Source of the DNA: Sulfurimonas sp.
GTDB lineage: Bacteria; Campylobacterota; Campylobacteria; Campylobacterales; Sulfurimonadaceae
DNA length: 5,857 bases
NCBI GenBank assembly: GCA_027066935.1
Contig: JAMOMX010000427.1
Coordinates: 1 to 5,857, forward strand
Reading direction: 5' to 3'
Of this stretch, positions 1-5,362 are shown one piece after another (position 1 is the stretch's first letter; every line of letters starts with the position of its first letter). The notes under the pieces are model-generated. The model ran no database searches, was not told the origin of the DNA, and worked only from the letters and a program-made list of their open reading frames with translations. The position numbers were made by a program, and so were the translations under genes.

Positions 1-114
1 GTGGCTATAGAGAGAGGGAAACGCCTGGCTCCATTCCGAACCCAGAAGCTAAGCCTCTCATCGCTGATAATACTTATCCTTTCAGGATTGGAAATGTAGG
101 TCGCTGCCTAGTTG
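1..114 (+). rRNA. rrf: 5S ribosomal RNA, 5' end cut by window edge
   Basis: This is the RNA of the large ribosomal subunit's central protuberance. The conserved 5S core is visible: GTGGCTATAG at the left edge, then CCGAACCCAGAAG, and a late GTAGGTCGCTGCC. Internal pairing fits the family: GAGAGG near base 10 pairs with CCTCTC at about 54-59, CTGG pairs with CCAG in the helix III arm, and ATCC pairs with GGAT around the TTTCA loop. Aligned by eye to E. coli 5S, about six bases of the 5' strand of helix I lie outside the window, giving a full length near 119 nt. The 3' end is set at about 113-115, where CCTAGTT should close helix I with the missing 5' bases. It is presumably the last gene of an rRNA operon entering from the left. 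The exact ends are uncertain by a few bases. Confidence 0.93.
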
Positions 115-137
115 GTCATTTTTACTTCACATTTGCA
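115..137 (+). terminator. Possible 3' end or termination region of the rRNA operon
   Basis: A short T-run (ATTTTT, 118-123) begins a few bases after the predicted end of the 5S gene. A stable 5S helix I followed by a T-run can act as a terminator or 3' processing site. No separate GC-rich stem with its own T-tail is seen on the + strand here, so this is only a candidate. Confidence 0.3.
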
Positions 138-190
138 CTTTTTAAACTTACTCACGTACTTGATGTACGCTTCGCAATTTTAAAAAGCAC
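135..190. repeat. Imperfect inverted repeat downstream of the 5S gene
   Basis: The outer arms are CTTTTTAAA (138-146) and TTTAAAAAG (179-187), a perfect 9-bp match. If G135 and C190 are included the arms are 12 bases with two mismatches. Inside, CGTAC (155-159) and GTACG (165-169) form a second perfect 5-bp stem around the loop TTGAT. The segments between the two stems (147-154 and 170-178) do not pair well, so the whole element is a stem with a large internal loop. It sits between two convergent transcripts and could be an RNA 3' structure or a copy of a dispersed intergenic repeat. Its function is not shown by the sequence. Confidence 0.5.
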
Positions 191-199
191 AACTGCTTT
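178..199 (-). terminator. Candidate intrinsic terminator of the clpS-clpA-aat operon
   Basis: Read on the minus strand, AAAGCA and TGCTTT form a perfect 6-bp stem around the tetraloop GTTG (bases 199 down to 184), and the stem runs into a TTTTT tract and then AAAATT. It lies about 28 bases beyond the aat stop codon. On the + strand the same hairpin is followed by GTAAAA rather than a T-run, so it is oriented for the minus-strand operon. The stem is short and has only two G-C pairs, and it competes with the larger inverted repeat at 138-187. A second weak A/T hairpin (AAAAC and GTTTT around a single A, followed by more T) lies just upstream at about 202-216. Confidence 0.4.
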
Positions 200-226
200 G
201 TAAAAAAAACTGTTTTACTTTTTAAT

Positions 227-928
227 TTACTTATTTATATCATCTATCAAGCTATTATCTATTTTCCATAAATTATTAACTTTATCCATATTTGATTTTT
301 TTAATCTATCTAAAAAATAATCTCTACTCACTTCTTTAGCACCTAAACTTTTTAAGTGTTCTGTTGGAATTTGACAATCTATAAAATCATATCCCCACTC
401 TTTTAAATGTTGTACTAAAACTGCATATGCTGATTTTGAAGCATCACTTTTATTACTAAACATAGATTCCCCACAAAAAATACGACCAACTACTACACCA
501 TAAACACCACCAACTAATTCATCATTATAATAACTACCTATTGAGTGAACATACCCCATAGATTGGAGTGTATCATATGCTTCTATTATATCCGAATTTA
601 TCCAGCTTCCTTCTTGATCTATCCTTTTAGTATCTTTGCATGCAGTGATGATTTCTGTAAATGATGAGTCGAATTTATAATTAAATTTTTTAATACTTTT
701 TTTTAATGATTTTGAGAGCTTAAAGTCTTCTAGCTCCATAATTAATCTTGGATTTGGAGACCACCAAATTATTGGGTCGTCTTTAGAATACCATGGAAAG
801 ATACCACTTTGATATGCACGAATTAGCCTTGATGGCGTTAAATCACCATCCCAAGCTAAAACTCCATCTTCATTTGCTTCATTAGGATGTGGAAATTCTA
901 ATGAGTATTTATTTAGTTGTGGAATCAT
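227..928 (-). CDS. aat: Leucyl/phenylalanyl-tRNA-protein transferase
   Basis: Aat is a cytoplasmic enzyme that moves Leu or Phe from aminoacyl-tRNA onto the N-terminal Arg or Lys of proteins, creating N-degrons read by ClpS. At 233 residues it is about the same size as E. coli Aat (234). Family motifs appear in order: FPHP near residue 12, WDGDL 26-30, the signature GIFPWY 42-47, WWSPNPR 55-61, the GNAT-like core DELVGGVYG 136-144, FCGESMF 151-157, and IDCQ 183-186 followed by HLKSLGA. Glu154, Asp184 and Gln186 match the E. coli residues Glu156, Asp186 and Gln188 proposed to act in catalysis. The gene begins 7 bases after the clpA stop (TAG). The start ATG at 928 has no good Shine-Dalgarno sequence (TTTACCT precedes it) and no upstream in-frame alternative exists, so translation is probably coupled to clpA. 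It is the last gene of the operon. Confidence 0.96.
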   Translation of the reverse strand: MIPQLNKYSLEFPHPNEANEDGVLAWDGDLTPSRLIRAYQSGIFPWYSKDDPIIWWSPNPRLIMELEDFKLSKSLKKSIKKFNYKFDSSFTEIITACKDTKRIDQEGSWINSDIIEAYDTLQSMGYVHSIGSYYNDELVGGVYGVVVGRIFCGESMFSNKSDASKSAYAVLVQHLKEWGYDFIDCQIPTEHLKSLGAKEVSRDYFLDRLKKSNMDKVNNLWKIDNSLIDDINK

Positions 929-935
929 AGGTAAA

Positions 936-3110
936 CTATAATTGCTTGAATTTTAATATTAACTTTTTATTAAAACTAACATTCACTATACCACCATTTT
1001 TTAATCTACCAAATAAAATTTCATCACTTAGTTTATTTATAATGTTATCTTGAATAAATCTCTTTAATGGTCTTGCTCCCATCTCTGGGGAGTAGCCCTC
1101 TTTTGCAATATAATCTTTAGCAGCATCTGAAATATTTACAACAATTTTTTTCTTTTTTAAGTCGATATTTAATTCATTTATAAATTTAGTAACTATACCT
1201 TTAACTGTATCAATATTAAGTTGTTCAAACTCTACAATACAATCAAGTCTGTTTCTAAATTCTGGTGAGAAAAATGATTTTAACTCTTCATCTTGAGATA
1301 AAGATGTATCTTTGTTAAAGCCCATTACGCTTCTATTTGACGCGCCAATATTTGAAGTCATAATCAATATTACATTTTGAAAATCAGCTTTATAACCGTT
1401 ATTATCAGTAAGAGTAGCACTGTCCATTATTTGTAATAAAATATTAATTAAATCTGGATGTGCTTTTTCTATCTCATCTAGTAATAAAACAGTATATGGA
1501 TGTTTTTTTATAGCTTCGGTAAGTAAGCCACCTTGCTCAAATCCAACATAACCTGGAGGTGCTCCAACAAGACGAGAAAGAGCATGTTTTTCCATATATT
1601 CGCTCATATCAAATCTCTCAAAATTTATACCAAGAGTTTTACTAAGTGAGATTGCAAGCTCCGTCTTACCAACACCAGTTGGACCTGAGAAAAGAAATGA
1701 CGCTATTGGTTTGTCTGCTGGCGTTAACCCAGCTTTTGATATTTTAATCGCTTTAGACACTTCTAAAACAGCCTTATCTTGTCCAATGACAAGTTTCTTT
1801 AAATCATTATCTAAATTAATTAAAGATGCAGTTTCATCTTTATCAATTTTTGATCCACTAATGCCAATTATTTTAGAGATTGTATTTTCAATATCTGTTG
1901 AATTTACTTTTAATTTAGGATTCTTTTTTAGATGAAAAGAAGCAGCAGTCTCATCAATAATATCAATTGCAATATCTGGTAAAAATCTATCTGTAATGTA
2001 GCGTTTAGATAGTTCTACTGCAGTAATTATTGCTTTATTTGTGTATATTACATTGTGGTGTTTTTCATATTTATCTTTTAAGCCTTTTAATATTTTTATG
2101 CTTGTTTTAATAGATGGTTCATTTATATCTATTTTAGAAAATCGTCTGCTTAATGCTTTGTCTTTCTCAAATCCATTTCTATATTCTGCAAATGTAGTAG
2201 CACCCATACATCTTAGTTCACCACTTGCTAGAGCTGGTTTTAGTTGGTTCGCTGCGTCCATTGTTCCTGTTGTTGAACCAGCTCCTATAAGTGTATGAAT
2301 TTCATCTATAAAAAGGATAGCATTAGTATTTGACTTCAATTCATCCATAACACCTTTTAAGCGTTTTTCAAAATCTCCTCGATATTTTGTACCAGCTAGT
2401 AGGGCACTTAGATCAAGAGCATATAAATCAGCATCTTTTAGTATTTTTGGAACTTTTTTTGCAACTATATTTAGTGCTAAACCTTCAGCTATTGCAGTCT
2501 TACCAACACCAGCTTCTCCAACTAAGATAGGGTTATTTTTCTTTCTTCTGCATAATATTTGAATAACTCTATTTATTTCATTATCCCTTCCTATAACTGG
2601 ATCTATTTTTCCATCTTTTGCTTTTTGCAAAAGGTTTATAGAATATTTTTCCAAAAATGTCTCTTTTTCATCAGTTTTTTCTTTTAGATTTGAATGTGAG
2701 ATAATCTCTAAAATATCAAGTTTAGAGATGTGGTATTCATCTAATAGTGTATGTGTAAATGTATTTTTTTCATCATATAAAGCAGCAATTAAATCTCCAA
2801 TATCAGCGCTGTTTTGTCCAGCGCTTTGGATATGTTTAATCATTGAATCAACCACTCTTGAAAGAGCAGCACTTTCATATGGTTCAATGTTTATATTATT
2901 TGGTAATGGATCGATGTTTGTAGTTATATATTTTTTTAATGTTAGACGCATCTTTTCAACATCACCACCACATGCTAAAATAATATACATACCCTCATCT
3001 GAACCTAAAATTTCATAAAATAGATGCTCAATAGTCAAATATTCATGTCTTAATTCTTTTGCAAATATTATAGAGTTTTGGATAACTGTATTTAAATTTT
3101 GACTAATCAT
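936..3110 (-). CDS. clpA: ATP-dependent Clp protease ATP-binding subunit ClpA
   Basis: ClpA is the AAA+ unfoldase that docks on ClpP and threads substrates into it, including N-degron proteins handed over by ClpS. With the start at 3110 it has 724 residues (E. coli 758). An N-terminal Clp repeat domain (1 to about 145) carries RHEYLTIEHL, as in E. coli. The first AAA+ module has Walker A GEAGVGKT (198-205), pore loop KYRG (242-245), Walker B LFIDE and an arginine finger at LSRRF. The second has Walker A GPTGVGKT (476-483), pore loop GYVG (520-523), Walker B LLLDE and sensor 2 GARPLKR (678-684). The tripeptide MGF (596-598) lies where ClpA carries its IGL/IGF ClpP-docking loop, so partnership with ClpP is expected. 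The lack of a long coiled middle domain argues against ClpB. An in-frame ATG at 3134 lies inside clpS; the start at 3110 is preferred because AGGAG precedes it by 5 bases and the protein then begins like other ClpA proteins. Confidence 0.97.
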   Translation of the reverse strand: MISQNLNTVIQNSIIFAKELRHEYLTIEHLFYEILGSDEGMYIILACGGDVEKMRLTLKKYITTNIDPLPNNINIEPYESAALSRVVDSMIKHIQSAGQNSADIGDLIAALYDEKNTFTHTLLDEYHISKLDILEIISHSNLKEKTDEKETFLEKYSINLLQKAKDGKIDPVIGRDNEINRVIQILCRRKKNNPILVGEAGVGKTAIAEGLALNIVAKKVPKILKDADLYALDLSALLAGTKYRGDFEKRLKGVMDELKSNTNAILFIDEIHTLIGAGSTTGTMDAANQLKPALASGELRCMGATTFAEYRNGFEKDKALSRRFSKIDINEPSIKTSIKILKGLKDKYEKHHNVIYTNKAIITAVELSKRYITDRFLPDIAIDIIDETAASFHLKKNPKLKVNSTDIENTISKIIGISGSKIDKDETASLINLDNDLKKLVIGQDKAVLEVSKAIKISKAGLTPADKPIASFLFSGPTGVGKTELAISLSKTLGINFERFDMSEYMEKHALSRLVGAPPGYVGFEQGGLLTEAIKKHPYTVLLLDEIEKAHPDLINILLQIMDSATLTDNNGYKADFQNVILIMTSNIGASNRSVMGFNKDTSLSQDEELKSFFSPEFRNRLDCIVEFEQLNIDTVKGIVTKFINELNIDLKKKKIVVNISDAAKDYIAKEGYSPEMGARPLKRFIQDNIINKLSDEILFGRLKNGGIVNVSFNKKLILKFKQL

Positions 3111-3112
3111 AA

Positions 3113-3412
3113 TTACTCCTCTTCCAATATACATTGAAGTGGAAAACCGCTATCTTTAGCTTTTTTATGAACAACTAAAACTTTAGTTTCTGCAATTTCA
3201 TGAGTGTAAACACCGCATACACCTTTTTCTTTTTTATGGACATCTAACATGATAGCTTCTGCCTCTTCATATGTTTTATGAAATACACTAATTAAAATAT
3301 CAATTACAAATTCCATAGAGGTATAATCATCATTTAAAATTAGTACTTTATACTTTTTAGGATACTTTACTTGAATATCGTATGTTAATTCATGTTCTAC
3401 ATTTGTACCCAT
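3113..3412 (-). CDS. clpS: ATP-dependent Clp protease adaptor protein ClpS
   Basis: ClpS is the small N-recognin that binds proteins with N-terminal Leu, Phe, Tyr or Trp and delivers them to the N-domain of ClpA. The 99-residue product has a short N-terminal extension (about 20 residues) and then the ClpS core. The N-degron pocket is complete by alignment to E. coli: Asn27, Asp28, Asp29 (E. coli 34-36), Thr31, gatekeeper Met33 (E. coli Met40), Val36, Met55, Val58, His59 (E. coli His66) and Leu92. The motifs ICGV- and AETKV-like segments appear as VCGVYT and AETKVLVV. The extension is about seven residues shorter than in E. coli. The start ATG (3412) lies 2 bases after the stop of the upstream gene, and GAGG inside that gene's end, with a 6-base spacer, is a credible ribosome binding site. 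The adjacent clpA and aat make the assignment very secure. Confidence 0.97.
   Translation of the reverse strand: MGTNVEHELTYDIQVKYPKKYKVLILNDDYTSMEFVIDILISVFHKTYEEAEAIMLDVHKKEKGVCGVYTHEIAETKVLVVHKKAKDSGFPLQCILEEE
3116..3120 (-). promoter_or_regulatory. clpA ribosome binding site inside the clpS 3' end
   Basis: On the minus strand AGGAG is followed by TAATT and then ATG (3110-3108). The AGGAG is part of the last Glu codons of clpS, and the clpS stop codon TAA (3115-3113) sits between it and the clpA start. This decides the clpA start codon and suggests that the two genes are translationally coupled. Confidence 0.85.
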
Positions 3413-3414
3413 AC

Positions 3415-4650
3415 TTAGCCTCGTGCTTGTATAAAATCATTTATGATATCTTGCGGATTTTCTAATCCTATAGATACGCGAATTAAACCATCTGTGATAC
3501 CAAGAAATTTTTTAGCGTCTTGCGGAATATCTCTATAGATAGTTGAATCCATATGAAGAACTAATGTCCTACTATCTCCAATATTTGCTGTAAGAGTAGC
3601 AAGTTTTGTTTTATTTAAAAAATCAAATGCTTTTTCTTTAGTTCCCATATCTATAGTTATTAATGAGCCACATCCTAGAGAAAAATCATTTAAATATCTT
3701 TGGTGGTGAGGGTGTGATTCTAATGATGGATGATTTACATCTATACCGTTTTTATGTAGTGCTTTTACTATGATTTCAACACTGTTAGTAACTCTTGGTA
3801 CTCTAAGAGCTAATGTCTCTAATCCTAGTAAAGTTTGATAACTTGCATTAGCATTTGCACTTACTCCAAAATCTCTTAAGGCTCTTTTTTTAGCAATTGC
3901 TATAAAAGCCATCTTTTTCATTTTAGTTACAATTTTTGATAAATCTTTGTATCTTGGTGTTTTTAATTTATCGCTACCTTCATTTACAGCTCTATAAACT
4001 ACACATCCGCCAAGGGCAGAAGCATTTCCTGAGATTATTTTAGTAGTTGAATAAATTGCAGCATCTGCACCAAGAGCTAAAGGGGAGATACAAAGTGGAG
4101 TGACAGTGTTATCAATCATTAACAAAACACCAGCTTCATTGGCAATATTAGCTATTGCTTTAATATCAGGAAGTCTCATATTTGGATTTCCAACACTCTC
4201 TAAAAAGATAATTTTAGTATTGTCATTGATAGCGTTTTTAATACCTTGCAACTCCTCTACATCAAAAAAATGAGAATTGACGCCAAAGCGAGATAAAGTC
4301 TCAGTAAAGAATGAATAAGTTCCACTAAACAAACCACCAATAGATATGATTTCATCACCTGCATTAACAATAGACATCGTAGCAAGTGTTATTGCTCCCA
4401 TTCCAGAGCTTGTTGCAATTGCTCCAACTCCTCCATCCATCTGTGCTAAAACAGATTCTAATTTAGCTGTAGTTGGATTTCCCATACGAGAATAGAGTGG
4501 TTTTTTTACAGTTCCTTCAAAAATTCCCTCAGCCGTTACTGGGTCTCCGTACGCAAAAGATGCAGAATTAGTTATAGGTGTACTAACTGCTCCCTCTTTA
4601 TTTCCTGTTGCTTGTACAAATTTGGTACAATACTCTTCAAAATGATTCAT
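3415..4650 (-). CDS. PLP-dependent Cys/Met metabolism enzyme, probably O-acetyl/O-succinylhomoserine sulfhydrylase
   Basis: This 411-residue protein belongs to the Cys/Met metabolism PLP enzyme family (cystathionine gamma-synthase, MetY, MetZ and gamma-lyases; fold-type I, cytoplasmic). Visible motifs are YSRMGNPT (53-60, PLP phosphate contacts from the neighbouring subunit), SSGMGA (81-86), ESVGNP (151-156), LMIDNT with Asp180 (pyridine nitrogen), STTK with Lys204 as the PLP Schiff-base lysine, and LIRVSIGLE with Arg391 for the substrate carboxylate. LRDFG (258-262) and GLETLALR (276-283) resemble MetY (O-acetylhomoserine sulfhydrylase). Phe108 in GLFSGTY replaces the PLP-stacking Tyr of most members, as I recall for MetZ-type enzymes. 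The likely job is making homocysteine from activated homoserine plus sulfide, but cystathionine gamma-synthase or a gamma-lyase cannot be excluded, so no symbol is given. It is the first gene of the operon; AAGG, 7 bases before ATG 4650, is the ribosome binding site. Confidence 0.85.
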   Translation of the reverse strand: MNHFEEYCTKFVQATGNKEGAVSTPITNSASFAYGDPVTAEGIFEGTVKKPLYSRMGNPTTAKLESVLAQMDGGVGAIATSSGMGAITLATMSIVNAGDEIISIGGLFSGTYSFFTETLSRFGVNSHFFDVEELQGIKNAINDNTKIIFLESVGNPNMRLPDIKAIANIANEAGVLLMIDNTVTPLCISPLALGADAAIYSTTKIISGNASALGGCVVYRAVNEGSDKLKTPRYKDLSKIVTKMKKMAFIAIAKKRALRDFGVSANANASYQTLLGLETLALRVPRVTNSVEIIVKALHKNGIDVNHPSLESHPHHQRYLNDFSLGCGSLITIDMGTKEKAFDFLNKTKLATLTANIGDSRTLVLHMDSTIYRDIPQDAKKFLGITDGLIRVSIGLENPQDIINDFIQARG

Positions 4651-4652
4651 TG

Positions 4653-4671
4653 TATAACCTTATTTAATAAT
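4653..4671 (+). promoter_or_regulatory. Possible -10 region for bioD-pyrB
   Basis: Two candidates are visible: TATAAC at 4653-4658, preceded by TG, and TAATAAT at 4665-4671. They would give leaders of roughly 35 or 22 bases before the bioD ATG. Neither has a recognisable -35 box, and the region is A/T-rich enough for chance matches. It overlaps the transcribed leader of the divergent operon. Confidence 0.35.
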
Positions 4672-4676
4672 AATGG

Positions 4677-4685
4677 ATTATAGCA
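4677..4685 (-). promoter_or_regulatory. Extended -10 promoter of the sulfhydrylase-clpS-clpA-aat operon
   Basis: On the minus strand the sequence reads TTTTGCTATAATCC, a perfect extended -10 (TGnTATAAT). A start site about 7 bases downstream, near 4670, would give a leader of about 20 bases containing the AAGG ribosome binding site at 4661-4658. No TTGACA-like box lies at the usual distance; the T-rich stretch before TG is typical of sigma-70 promoters in Campylobacterota, which commonly lack a -35 element. It is the only clear promoter seen for the operon. It overlaps the region just upstream of the bioD ribosome binding site. Confidence 0.75.
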
Positions 4686-4689
4686 AAAT

Positions 4690-4694
4690 AGGGG
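4690..4694 (+). promoter_or_regulatory. bioD ribosome binding site
   Basis: AGGGG followed by CAATT and then ATG at 4700 is a strong Shine-Dalgarno sequence with a 5-base spacer. It places the bioD start at 4700 rather than at the in-frame ATG at 4673, which has only AATAATA upstream. Confidence 0.85.
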
Positions 4695-4699
4695 CAATT

Positions 4700-5341
4700 A
4701 TGGCAAAAAGAATTTTTATTACAGCCACAAACACAGATATAGGTAAAACTTACACAACAAAATTGCTTCTAAAAGAGTTTGCATCTCGCGGAATTAGAGT
4801 TGGTGTTATTAAACCAATTGAGACTGGTGTAGTGAATGGTAAATGTCTTGATGGTGAGGAGTTGCTAAGTTGTGTAAAAGAGCTAAATAATGAGTTCTTA
4901 GATATTGAGTCTATTGTGCCAATCACTTATGAACTCCCTGCAGCGCCATATATTGCAGGAAAAAATGTACCATTAAATTTTAAAATAATAGATAAAAAGA
5001 TAGAAGAGTTAGAAAAACTATGTGATCTTCTTTTGATTGAGGGGGCTGGCGGACTTTTAGTACCAATAGATGAAGATACTATGATAATAGATTTAATAAA
5101 ATATTTTAATGCTAGTGCATTGTTAGTAACTCATTGCTCTTTGGGATGTATAAATGATACATTACTCTCAAAAAAAGCATTAGATGACTTGTTAATTCCA
5201 AATACGATAGCATTTAATTGTCGTGATAAAAATAATGATTTTGCCCAAATTAGTGAGCCTTATTTCAAAAATAGTGGTTTTGAAGTTATGAAAGTATCTC
5301 AAAATATAGACAAAATTTGTGATGTGTTGTATAATCTGTAA
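4700..5341 (+). CDS. bioD: ATP-dependent dethiobiotin synthetase BioD
   Basis: BioD closes the ureido ring of dethiobiotin from 7,8-diaminopelargonate, CO2 and ATP, the penultimate step of biotin synthesis, in the cytoplasm. The 213-residue product is of usual family size. The P-loop is TATNTDIGKT (8-17), with Lys16 and Thr17 for ATP. KPIETG (38-43) supplies the conserved catalytic Lys38. Asp51 in LDGEELL matches the Asp of the Mg/ATP site, APYIA (82-86) lies in the diaminopelargonate-binding region, and IEGAGG (113-118) is the family signature with Glu114. The first P-loop Gly of the E. coli enzyme (TGTDTEVGKT) is Ala9 here, and its Asp is Asn11; Helicobacter BioD as I remember it shares this, so it looks lineage-typical. 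The start at 4700 rather than 4673 removes nine residues that do not fit the family. No other bio gene is in the window; pyrB follows after 21 bases and is probably co-transcribed. Confidence 0.93.
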   Translation: MAKRIFITATNTDIGKTYTTKLLLKEFASRGIRVGVIKPIETGVVNGKCLDGEELLSCVKELNNEFLDIESIVPITYELPAAPYIAGKNVPLNFKIIDKKIEELEKLCDLLLIEGAGGLLVPIDEDTMIIDLIKYFNASALLVTHCSLGCINDTLLSKKALDDLLIPNTIAFNCRDKNNDFAQISEPYFKNSGFEVMKVSQNIDKICDVLYNL

Positions 5342-5362
5342 ATTAAAAATACTTAGGGTCTT

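Noticed and set aside
115..226. tRNA or small ORF in the gap between the 5S gene and aat
   Set aside because: No cloverleaf (no GGTTCGAATC-like T-loop or CCA end) and no open frame with a ribosome site were found; only A/T-rich hairpins are present.
1711..1935. Open frame of 74 codons on the + strand
   Set aside because: It lies entirely antisense to clpA, which has continuous ClpA family motifs there. The translation is low-complexity hydrophobic with no recognisable domain and no convincing ribosome site.
2041..2298. Open frame of 85 codons on the + strand
   Set aside because: It is a shadow of the clpA first AAA+ module on the opposite strand, with apparent hydrophobicity that comes from reading the complement of a charged coding sequence.
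2728..3018. Open frame of 96 codons on the + strand with hydrophobic stretches and several Cys
   Set aside because: It is antisense to the clpA N-domain and linker. No family resemblance, and the membrane-like look is a reverse-complement artefact.
936..3110. ClpB or ClpC instead of ClpA
   Set aside because: The length of 724 residues, lack of the long coiled middle domain between the AAA+ modules, the MGF docking tripeptide and the adjacent clpS all point to ClpA.
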